Shown: positions 1-6,399 of the stretch, piece after piece | Layout of the letters: every line of letters begins with the position of its first letter | Position numbering within the stretch: position 1 is the stretch's first letter | NCBI GenBank assembly: GCA_023246985.1 | Contig: JAHFHJ010000025.1 | Location: forward strand, 1 to 14,112 | DNA length: 14,112 nt | Direction of reading: 5' to 3' | Source: Candidatus Omnitrophota bacterium | Lineage (GTDB): Bacteria > Omnitrophota > Omnitrophia > Omnitrophales > Aquincolibacteriaceae | The notes under the pieces: model-generated | What the model was told of the DNA's origin: nothing | The model's database searches: none | The model's input: only the letters and a program-made list of their open reading frames with translations | Made by a program: the position numbers and the translations under genes

Positions 1-1263
1 CTGAACGCGGCTTTCGTTAAAAACCTTATCCGTAAAAAAAGGCTGGTTCTTCCAATCCAGCCGGACTTCCGGCATGCGCTCGATATCCGATTCAAAACTG
101 TTCATGTGTTTTTCGAGATGGACCATCGTGCCGTAACGCTCGCTGTTATGCGTACCGGTCACGAAGGAATGTTGCTGGGTCTCGGCACGGTATTCTTTTT
201 CGAAAAAGTCTTTGAGCAGATAGGCGTCGGAAATGCGTTGATAGCGCAAGAAGACATTCGTATGTTCATTGATGTCCGTCCGGTGGTGCCAAGTGACGCG
301 ACCGCGGAGCCGGTCTTCGCGCTGCGCGTAAGGATTTGCCGCTCCATTCGCAGGATTCACATAGCCCGGCGTGGGCGCATGCCTGTCCCGGGTCAGATAG
401 AGTTTAACGCTGCCCTTGGCGTATTTCTCAAAATTATAATGCTGGTTCCAACCGCCGCCGAAACCTCGCAAGGAACGCCAGTCCACGAAAGCATTGCCCC
501 ACAGATGCTTATTGAATGTCACGCCTTTCGTAAGCCGGAGGTAGGCGCCATACTGCGTGCTATAACCGGCCTGGGCCTGGATCGGAATACTGGGCCAATT
601 CAGCGGAACATCCATCCAGGGCAGCCATAAAACGGGTTTCCCGAGAACGTAGAGCGTGGCGCTGTACATGATGAGCTTTTCATGGGTATAAAGCGTGGCT
701 TTTTTACAGCGGATCTCATAATGCGGCTTTTCGAGATTGCAGGTCGTGACCCCGCCTTTCTGGATCTTATCAACCCCTTCGCGGATCTGCCGGATATCTT
801 CCCCGCGGGCAAACCAGGGCTCACTGATCGCCCGAGCGTTGGGAAAACTTCCCGTATGTTTCCCGAAATCATAATAGACCTCTTTGCCCTGAAGCATCGG
901 GACATCCCCTTTAAAGATCATCACATGGCCCTTGGCGTAAGTCGTTTTGGCGTCGGTATCAACCTCGGCATAATCCGCAAGGATGCGGTTTCCCTGGTAG
1001 GTAATGACGGCATTTCCACGGGCAATGAGCTTCCCCGAATCCTTCTGATACTCGAGACTATCCGCAACCGCTTCGACTTTGGCATTTTGGGTATCAAAGA
1101 TATTTTTGACGGGAAGATCACGCACCACGGGTTTGGCGGAGGCAACGGCTCGGGAGTCGTCTTTAGAATAGCTTATCGGGCTGGCGATCAACCCCAGAAG
1201 CACCAGGGTAAGGACACCGCCGGTCAATTTTGAAGAGGGGTTCCATCCGGACATTCTTTTCAC
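1..1263 (-). CDS. lptD: LPS-assembly outer-membrane protein LptD, N-terminal part (cut by the window edge)
   Basis: LptD forms the outer-membrane barrel that, with LptE, inserts lipopolysaccharide into the outer leaflet. The frame stays open from 1263 to base 1, giving 421 codons; the rest of the barrel lies beyond the left edge. A basic, then hydrophobic N-terminus (about residues 1-33, hydrophobic core GVLTLVLLGLIA) looks like a signal peptide. Residues 60-145 resemble the OstA/LptA-like periplasmic domain (LEYQKDSGKLIARGNAVI). Next come an LptD-like TTCNLEKPHYEIRC stretch and a PVLWLPW segment, then alternating aromatic strands typical of the barrel. I chose GTG at 1263: it overlaps the upstream TGA as GTGA, has AAGGA about 12 bases upstream and adds the basic residues KR. 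The in-frame ATG at 1254 has no good ribosome site. It is the last visible gene of the accD operon. LptD identity is by recognition of family style, not alignment. Confidence 0.85.
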   Translation of the reverse strand, partial: MKRMSGWNPSSKLTGGVLTLVLLGLIASPISYSKDDSRAVASAKPVVRDLPVKNIFDTQNAKVEAVADSLEYQKDSGKLIARGNAVITYQGNRILADYAEVDTDAKTTYAKGHVMIFKGDVPMLQGKEVYYDFGKHTGSFPNARAISEPWFARGEDIRQIREGVDKIQKGGVTTCNLEKPHYEIRCKKATLYTHEKLIMYSATLYVLGKPVLWLPWMDVPLNWPSIPIQAQAGYSTQYGAYLRLTKGVTFNKHLWGNAFVDWRSLRGFGGGWNQHYNFEKYAKGSVKLYLTRDRHAPTPGYVNPANGAANPYAQREDRLRGRVTWHHRTDINEHTNVFLRYQRISDAYLLKDFFEKEYRAETQQHSFVTGTHNSERYGTMVHLEKHMNSFESDIERMPEVRLDWKNQPFFTDKVFNESRVQ

Positions 1264-2645
1264 GATGGCTTGATATCCTTATAAAGACAAACGCGATTGC
1301 GGCCTTCCTCTTTCGCGCGGTACATGGCTTCATCCGCTTTTCTTATCAACTCTGACGCGAGAGCCTTCACATCAGCTTTTTCCTCTTGGGCCGCCATCCC
1401 CCCGCCGTCAAACTGGACAATCCCCTGGCTCACCGTGACCTTGGTCTGGACGTTGTAGACTTGGAAATCATGGCGCGCGATATTCGACCGGATACGCTCG
1501 GCAACCTCGGCTGCGTTGGCGATCTGGGTTTCCGGCATCGCGAAAACAAACTCCTCCCCCCCATACCGCCCCACGAGGTCGACCCGGCGCAGATTGCGCT
1601 TAAGCAAATCCGCCACTTCTTTTAGCGTGGCGTCCCCGACCAAGTGTCCGAAATCGTCATTATATCTTTTGAAATGATCGATGTCTAACATTAATACCGT
1701 CAGCGGCAGTTTAAAACGTATGCTTCGACGCAATTCTTCTTCCAAGCGCTCGAGAAAATGGCGCCGCACAAAAACCTGAGTCAATTCGTCCACAATGGCA
1801 AGCTCCCGGACCGTTTCATAGAGCTTGATCTTCTTGATCAGAAGTACAAGATAGGCGCTTAAGACCTCCACGCGCGCCAGGTCCGCCTCCTTCATCCCAT
1901 GGATCGCAAAAACCGCGCTTAATTCGGTTCCCTCCGAGATTGGGAAATACCACGTCTCCTCACGCCGGACCATGGCTGAAGAATGCGCCATCGTTTCAAA
2001 ATCCTGTTTCTCGAAATCGGTGAGGATCCGCGCCTCGACCTGAACCCCTTCCTGAAGCATCGAATAAACCTCGATAGGCGCGGGCTCTTTCTCCGGAACT
2101 TTCCGGGGCATGAGAAAGATCTGCATTTTTTCGAACGAAAGTTCGGACCGTATTTTTTTTTGCAAGAACTCCACCAGCGTGCTGAAATCCATGCACTCGC
2201 TGAGATCGCGGGCGATCTCAAAAAGATTCATCAGACTGCCGACTTGCACCTCAAGATGGCGCAGACTGCCCAACCGTGTCTGGTACTTTCCTTGAAAGGA
2301 CTCCAGACTCTTGCGCACGGTCTCCTTCGACTCCTGGGCACGGGCCTGAAAACGCTTCAGTTCCGTGTGGTAGTAATACAATCCCGCAAAAAGAAATCCC
2401 TGGGCTATCCAGAGCGCGATCATGCGCGGGTGCGGATCCATCCGGAAAAACCAGCTATGCAGAAGAACAACGCCTGTCAATGAAAGTGCAAGCAAAGCAT
2501 AGACTTTTTCCCTCAAAAAATAAAAAACCGGAAGCAACCAAAGTCCTGAAAGGAGATAGTAGGATAGAATGATCTCCTGAGACTGCCACACGACAAATGC
2601 CATCGACGCAGCAAGCGCCAAAAGAATCAGGAGATGGCGGCGCAT
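1260..2645 (-). CDS. Membrane-bound GAF-GGDEF diguanylate cyclase with intact inhibitory site
   Basis: Predicted to make cyclic di-GMP from two GTP at the inner membrane. The 461-residue protein has about four hydrophobic segments (roughly 4-20, 25-44, 47-64, 75-92), a charged helical linker (95-135), a GAF-like sensor region (about 135-275) and a C-terminal GGDEF domain (about 280-458). The domain looks catalytically complete: LDIDHFK at 320-326, N329/D330, D338 and the active-site GGEEF at 362-366. An RxxD product-inhibition site, R353-D356, sits five residues before GGEEF, so feedback inhibition by c-di-GMP is expected. The ATG at 2645 lies inside the end of the upstream cyclase gene (19-base overlap) and is preceded by AGGGAG with good spacing. 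No phosphodiesterase (EAL or HD-GYP) gene is visible nearby. The ligand of the GAF region cannot be told from sequence. Confidence 0.93.
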   Translation of the reverse strand: MRRHLLILLALAASMAFVVWQSQEIILSYYLLSGLWLLPVFYFLREKVYALLALSLTGVVLLHSWFFRMDPHPRMIALWIAQGFLFAGLYYYHTELKRFQARAQESKETVRKSLESFQGKYQTRLGSLRHLEVQVGSLMNLFEIARDLSECMDFSTLVEFLQKKIRSELSFEKMQIFLMPRKVPEKEPAPIEVYSMLQEGVQVEARILTDFEKQDFETMAHSSAMVRREETWYFPISEGTELSAVFAIHGMKEADLARVEVLSAYLVLLIKKIKLYETVRELAIVDELTQVFVRRHFLERLEEELRRSIRFKLPLTVLMLDIDHFKRYNDDFGHLVGDATLKEVADLLKRNLRRVDLVGRYGGEEFVFAMPETQIANAAEVAERIRSNIARHDFQVYNVQTKVTVSQGIVQFDGGGMAAQEEKADVKALASELIRKADEAMYRAKEEGRNRVCLYKDIKPS

Positions 2646-4072
2646 ACGCGATTTCTCCCTTGCCTTTTTGCCTGATAAAGAGCCCGATCAGCTTTTTGCA
2701 CCAAGCTCTCCGCATCCAGCGTATCATCCGGGAGATTCCCCACCCCGATCGACACGGTCATCGCGACCTGTTCGCGACGGATATGAAACGCGTTCTTTTC
2801 AACGGCCTTCCGGATCTGTTCGGCAATCTTGACCGCTTCGGCCTTCGTTGTTTCAGGGAGGAGGATTGCGAATTCCTCGCCTCCGTAACGCGCTAAAAGC
2901 GACCCCTTCAGACATTCCCTGAGGATCTCCGCGAACTGAACCAACATCAAATCGCCGCCCTGATGGCCGAAATGGTCGTTACATTCTTTGAAGTGATCCA
3001 GGTCGCACATCAGAAATGACAAGCTTTTCTGATTGAGAAGAGCCCGGCGGTGCTCTTCCTTAAGTCGCTCAAAGAAATACCGCCGTACAAAAAGCCCCGT
3101 CAGGGAATCCCGGATGGCCAGCACTTCTGTTTTTTCATAAAGGATCGCGTTCGAGATAGCCGACGACGCCAGCGTGGCGATCGCGTCAAGCAGCCGGAGA
3201 TCGTCATGACTGAAGACGCTCGGGCGGATCGCGTGGATCGCAATCGTTCCGGCCACACGCCCTTCGTGGAAAAGCGGCGCGACGATCAGGCTGCGAACAT
3301 TATCTTTCTTTTCGGCGTCACTCAGGACAAAACGGAAATCCTCCTGGGTATCCATGATAATCAGCCGTTTGCGGTTCTTGATGCACCAGAAATCGAACAT
3401 ATCCCCTTGCTTGGCGCTCCAGTTCCCGACCGGATGAAGGCGCCGTTTGGCCACGACCGGAAGCTTCTGCTCTTCGCCGTGCGCCAAAACCGCTTTCGCG
3501 AAATCCCCGCGAGGGATAAAATCAATCGCTCGGTCCACGGCCTTCTGAGCGAGATCCGCCCACGAAAGACTGGCCGTCAACTCTTCGGCAAGCTTACGCA
3601 GGTTGTAATAGGTCGAATACTTCTCAAAAAAAGTGCTGATCCCTTCGCCCCTCGCCTTGAACGCGATCCCCAGATTGTTCGTTTCATCCTCGTATTTCTC
3701 CTGCTCGATCTCGATCATGGCAATCAGATTTTCAAAATATTGTTCCGTGCGGTAAAGAACGCCCATAATGAATCCGTAAGACAGAAAGACCCAGAGAAAC
3801 ACCGGGATCTTGGTGATCGCCACGACAAAGAAAACGATCGGGATAAGAAAAACCACGACCAAAATATTTACGCCGATCCATTTGAAACGCCACCAAGTCG
3901 TAAAAAGGGGGATGGAAAAAGCGGCGAGGATCAGCGCGATGCGCTGGAGATGAATCTCGGGAGCTTCGGTGTCGTTCAACCGGGCAAGCGAATGGACGAG
4001 AAAATAGAAGAGAAGGCATGACGCGCCCAAGCCAAACGCGAAAGCGATCTGACGCCGAGTCCGTGAGCCCAT
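2627..4072 (-). CDS. Membrane-bound GAF-GGDEF diguanylate cyclase lacking the inhibitory site
   Basis: A second predicted diguanylate cyclase with the same layout as its downstream neighbour. About four hydrophobic N-terminal segments (7-29, 44-60, 66-88, 90-107) are followed by a helical linker, a GAF domain (about 155-312, with conserved-looking LIVAPLFHEGRVAGTIAIH) and a GGDEF domain (about 315-480). Catalytic features are present: CDLDHFK at 356-362, N365/D366, D374 and GGEEF at 397-401. The RxxD inhibition site is absent; the equivalent residues are LKGS (388-391). The enzyme may therefore escape direct product inhibition, although loss of the I-site is common in this family. It starts at ATG 4072, with GAAGG about nine bases upstream, 18 bases after the ABC ATPase stop. 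Its shared architecture and overlap with the next gene suggest an old tandem duplication, now strongly diverged. Length is 481 residues. Confidence 0.93.
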   Translation of the reverse strand: MGSRTRRQIAFAFGLGASCLLFYFLVHSLARLNDTEAPEIHLQRIALILAAFSIPLFTTWWRFKWIGVNILVVVFLIPIVFFVVAITKIPVFLWVFLSYGFIMGVLYRTEQYFENLIAMIEIEQEKYEDETNNLGIAFKARGEGISTFFEKYSTYYNLRKLAEELTASLSWADLAQKAVDRAIDFIPRGDFAKAVLAHGEEQKLPVVAKRRLHPVGNWSAKQGDMFDFWCIKNRKRLIIMDTQEDFRFVLSDAEKKDNVRSLIVAPLFHEGRVAGTIAIHAIRPSVFSHDDLRLLDAIATLASSAISNAILYEKTEVLAIRDSLTGLFVRRYFFERLKEEHRRALLNQKSLSFLMCDLDHFKECNDHFGHQGGDLMLVQFAEILRECLKGSLLARYGGEEFAILLPETTKAEAVKIAEQIRKAVEKNAFHIRREQVAMTVSIGVGNLPDDTLDAESLVQKADRALYQAKRQGRNRVCAAIS

Positions 4073-4090
4073 CGTTTAGGCCTTCGTCAC

Positions 4091-5197
4091 TTACGAGATC
4101 GCAACGCCCGTTTGGGGATCAAAGAAATGCGCCTTGCTCATATCGAACACTACCTGCAGGTCCTGGTTCATGGCGGCCGTATCCTGGTTTGAAACGCGCA
4201 CGACAAAATTGTTGGTACCGCAGGTCAAGTAGAGATAGATCTCAGAGCCCATCGGCTCCACCACATCGACCGTTGCGGTAAGGGTGAACTCCGGGCGCGC
4301 ATCCTGCGCAAAAATTTTGTCGTAAATATCTTCGGGACGTATCCCCATAGTCATCGACTGCCCTTTAAACTGCGCGATTCGGGAATAAAAATGCGGCAGA
4401 ATACGCAACTTCAGACCCCGGTCCTGAAAATAATAATCCCCCCCTTCCGCAAGGAGGGTGCCCTTGAGAAAGTTCATCGGAGGTGATCCGATAAAGCCCG
4501 CAACAAATTTGTTATGCGGACGTTCGTACAGATTGACCGGATCTTCCACCTGTTGGACCACCCCATGATGCATGACCACGATGCGGTCTCCGAGCGTCAA
4601 GGCCTCGACCTGATCATGCGTCACATAGATCATGGTCGACTGAAGCCGGTTATGAAGTTTTTGAAGCTCCATGCGCATTTGGACGCGGAGCTTGGCATCG
4701 AGATTGCTCAGGGGTTCGTCAAAAAGAAAGACCTTGGGTTTGCGAACGATGGCACGGCCGACGGCAACGCGCTGGCGTTCGCCGCCGGAAAGCTCTTTGG
4801 GGCGGCGTTTTAGAATTTCCAGGGTCAATCCCAGGATCTCGGCCGCTTCATGCACGCGGCGCTCGATTTCCTTGGTGGGATAACGGCGCAGCTTCAGACC
4901 GAATGCCAGGTTTTCATAGACGGTCATGTGGGGATAAAGCGCGTAATTCTGAAACACCATCGCAATATCGCGGTTCTTGGCGGGAACATGATTGACGAGC
5001 ACGTTCTCGATGAAGATCTCGCCTTCGGTGATTTCCTCAAGTCCGGCCATCATGCGAAGCGTGGTGGACTTGCCGCAACCCGAAGGGCCGACCAGCACGA
5101 CGAATTCCCGGTCGAGGATTTCAAGACTGACGTTATTGACGGCTCGGACGCCGTCCTGGTAGATCTTGGAAACATTCTTTAAAGTGACATTCGCCAC
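4091..5197 (-). CDS. ABC transporter ATP-binding protein, MalK/UgpC/MsmX (CUT1 sugar) type
   Basis: A cytoplasmic ATPase of the kind that powers sugar or glycerol-3-phosphate importers. The 368-residue protein has the whole motif set: Walker A GPSGCGKST at 37-45, Q-loop Q83, signature LSGGE at 136-140, Walker B VFLFDEP at 156-162, D-loop SNLD at 164-167 and switch histidine H194. The C-terminal 130 residues match the regulatory OB/TOBE domain of this subfamily (GIRPEDI near 285; VEPMGSEIYLYL near 313). The length is normal for MalK/UgpC. It starts at GTG 5197 with AGGGG six bases upstream; the nearby ATG at 5202 is out of frame. No permease or substrate-binding protein lies in the window, so it may serve importers encoded elsewhere, as MsmX does. 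It sits 20 bases after accD and 18 before a cyclase gene, so co-expression is likely. Substrate is unknown. Confidence 0.93.
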   Translation of the reverse strand: MANVTLKNVSKIYQDGVRAVNNVSLEILDREFVVLVGPSGCGKSTTLRMMAGLEEITEGEIFIENVLVNHVPAKNRDIAMVFQNYALYPHMTVYENLAFGLKLRRYPTKEIERRVHEAAEILGLTLEILKRRPKELSGGERQRVAVGRAIVRKPKVFLFDEPLSNLDAKLRVQMRMELQKLHNRLQSTMIYVTHDQVEALTLGDRIVVMHHGVVQQVEDPVNLYERPHNKFVAGFIGSPPMNFLKGTLLAEGGDYYFQDRGLKLRILPHFYSRIAQFKGQSMTMGIRPEDIYDKIFAQDARPEFTLTATVDVVEPMGSEIYLYLTCGTNNFVVRVSNQDTAAMNQDLQVVFDMSKAHFFDPQTGVAIS

Positions 5198-5217
5198 AAC
5201 ATCCCCTTATCGATGGG

Positions 5218-6054
5218 TCAGGAAAGATATTCGAGCAGAAGCCCGAGTTTGCGCTTAAGATCCGAACGCTCGATCACCATGTCGACCAGGCCATGGTCCA
5301 GCAGAAACTCGGAAGTCTGAAAATCTGCCGGCAATTTTTGACGGATCGTCTGTTCAATGACGCGAGGCCCCGCGAATCCGAGAAGCGCGCGCGGCTCCGC
5401 GATGATGATATCCCCCAGCGACGCAAAACTCGCCATCACGCCGCCCATCGTGGGGTTCGTCAGAACCGAGATAAAAGAAAGTCGTTCCTTTTGATAGCGC
5501 GTGAGCGCGATCGAGGTTTTAGCCATCTGCATCAAGCTGAGAGCGCCCTCATACATACGGGCACCGCCCCCTGAACCGGAAATGATGATCAGCGGAAGTT
5601 TTTTCTCAAGGGCGTGTTCGATCAGACGCGTGATCTTTTCGCCGACCACGGATCCCATGGACCCCATGATGAACCGGGAATCCGTGACGCCCAGCCCGCA
5701 ATCCTTGCCGCAGATTTTCGCGGTTCCGGTCACGCACGCTTCTTTCAGGCCGGTCTTTTTCTGGTCCTGTCTGATCTTTTCGGAATAGGCCTTGACGGCA
5801 GAAAATTTCAGCGGATCTTCGGAACGAAGGTCCGCGTCCATTTCGAGAAAGGAGTTTTCATCCGTCAGGTGATGGATACGCTCCATCGCCCCCATGATAA
5901 AATGGTAGGAACACTTGGTGCAAACCAGAAGGTTTTCCTTGAGAGTCTTGTGGAACATCACGGCCTGGCAGCTGGGACATTTCGTCCACAGACCGACCGG
6001 CATGCTTTTCCTTCGGAGACCTTTCTTCACAAGAAACGCGGGCGCTTGAGCCAT
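5218..6054 (-). CDS. accD: Acetyl-CoA carboxylase carboxyltransferase subunit beta
   Basis: AccD pairs with AccA to move the carboxyl group from carboxybiotin to acetyl-CoA, giving malonyl-CoA for fatty-acid synthesis in the cytoplasm. The 278-residue protein has the N-terminal four-cysteine zinc ribbon (C26, C29, C45, C48 in WTKCPSC and CTKCSY). The crotonase-like carboxyltransferase core follows, with GVTDSRFIMGSMGSVVGEK (122-140), SGSGGGARMYEG (159-170), GDIIIAEP (214-221) and GFAGPRVI (226-233). Length and order fit AccD. ATG 6054 has AGGGA 11 bases upstream; the next Met (residue 18) would leave too little before the zinc ribbon. accA is not in the window. It is the first gene of the leftward operon and lies about 240 bases downstream of a consensus promoter. 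Confidence 0.97.
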   Translation of the reverse strand: MAQAPAFLVKKGLRRKSMPVGLWTKCPSCQAVMFHKTLKENLLVCTKCSYHFIMGAMERIHHLTDENSFLEMDADLRSEDPLKFSAVKAYSEKIRQDQKKTGLKEACVTGTAKICGKDCGLGVTDSRFIMGSMGSVVGEKITRLIEHALEKKLPLIIISGSGGGARMYEGALSLMQMAKTSIALTRYQKERLSFISVLTNPTMGGVMASFASLGDIIIAEPRALLGFAGPRVIEQTIRQKLPADFQTSEFLLDHGLVDMVIERSDLKRKLGLLLEYLS

Positions 6055-6079
6055 CGGATCGTTGTCCCTGTTGAGAAGA

Positions 6080-6113
6080 AACGGGGCTATGCCTCTTGCA
6101 CTGATTCCCCGTT
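6080..6113 (-). repeat. Leader hairpin just upstream of accD
   Basis: AACGGGG (6080-6086) and CCCCGTT (6107-6113) form a seven-base stem around a 20-base loop, with a possible inner TGC/GCA pair. On the minus strand the stem is followed by TCTTCTC, too weak a T-run to call a terminator. It ends about 25 bases before the accD start codon, so it could affect leader stability or early termination. Function is inferred only. Confidence 0.4.
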
Positions 6114-6250
6114 CAATTTAAATGAATGGGCATCGGGATTGTCCCAACTCTCCGATCAATTTTTGCGGTTGGTTGGAAATGCCTTGATGACCCTTTAATT
6201 TTTATGCATGAGAATCAGGACTGATACGAAAAAGCTGCGAGAAAGACCGC

Positions 6251-6299
6251 GGTTCCGGAACTTGTCCCGCGGCGGATACAACGCTTTCAAACCGGAACC
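6251..6299 (-). repeat. Inverted repeat at the start of the accD leader
   Basis: GGTTCCGG at 6251-6258 is the exact reverse complement of CCGGAACC at 6292-6299. The loop contains a further TTGT/ACAA pair (6262-6265 with 6278-6281) enclosing a GC-rich small stem, so one extended imperfect hairpin can form. Two copies of the palindrome CCGCGG (6247-6252 and 6267-6272) lie in the same place. The right arm falls between the -10 box and the expected start site of the accD promoter, so the repeat could be an operator or an RNA structure. Function unknown. Confidence 0.5.
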
Positions 6300-6300
6300 C

Positions 6301-6328
6301 ATTATAAAAAAATAGCCGTGGGTGTCAA
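6301..6328 (-). promoter_or_regulatory. Consensus sigma-70 promoter of the accD operon
   Basis: Read on the minus strand, TTGACA (6323-6328) and TATAAT (6301-6306) are separated by 16 bases. Both hexamers match the consensus at every position, and the spacer ends in a run of T. Transcription should start near 6294 and run leftward into accD, leaving a leader of about 240 bases. Housekeeping-sigma recognition is established knowledge for bacteria generally; use in this organism is inferred. Confidence 0.85.
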
Positions 6329-6364
6329 TTCCTTTCTTCCCCCTAAGTCCAGAAATCTCATGAC

Positions 6365-6393
6365 TTTACAACAATTTTTCCCTATGCTATGTT
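6365..6393 (+). promoter_or_regulatory. Candidate rpoN promoter abutting the start codon
   Basis: TTTACA (6365-6370) and TATGTT (6388-6393) are 17 bases apart, the ideal spacing, with five of six and four of six consensus bases. The expected start site is near 6400, which is the A of the rpoN ATG. No Shine-Dalgarno sequence precedes that ATG, so the transcript may be leaderless. The hexamers are imperfect and unproven. Confidence 0.5.
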
Positions 6394-6399
6394 CTCCGC

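Larger units (their letters stand above)
6055..6399. other. Divergent control region between accD and rpoN
   Basis: This 345-base non-coding stretch separates two divergent genes. It holds the perfect leftward promoter (6301-6328), a rightward rpoN promoter candidate (6365-6393) and, between 6055 and 6300, the presumed accD leader. That leader carries several inverted repeats (6080-6113 and 6251-6299, plus a small GGGA/TCCC stem near 6137-6147). I find no credible open reading frame: the only ATG-led frames are a few codons long. It does not resemble 6S, 4.5S or tmRNA as far as I can judge. Confidence 0.7.

Noticed and set aside
106..1233. Plus-strand open frames of 174 and 183 codons near the left edge
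   Set aside because: They are antisense to the lptD frame, which is open throughout and has recognisable LptD features.
6080..6113. Possible attenuator terminator before accD
   Set aside because: The seven-base stem has a 20-base loop and is followed by TCTTCTC, not a true T-run. I kept it only as a hairpin.
6240..6262. T-box-like GGAACCGCGG motif on the minus strand in the accD leader
   Set aside because: The T-box core needs UGGN before ACCGCG; here it is CGGA. It lies only about 35 bases after the predicted start, leaving no room for a specifier stem, and accD is not an amino-acid or tRNA-synthetase gene.
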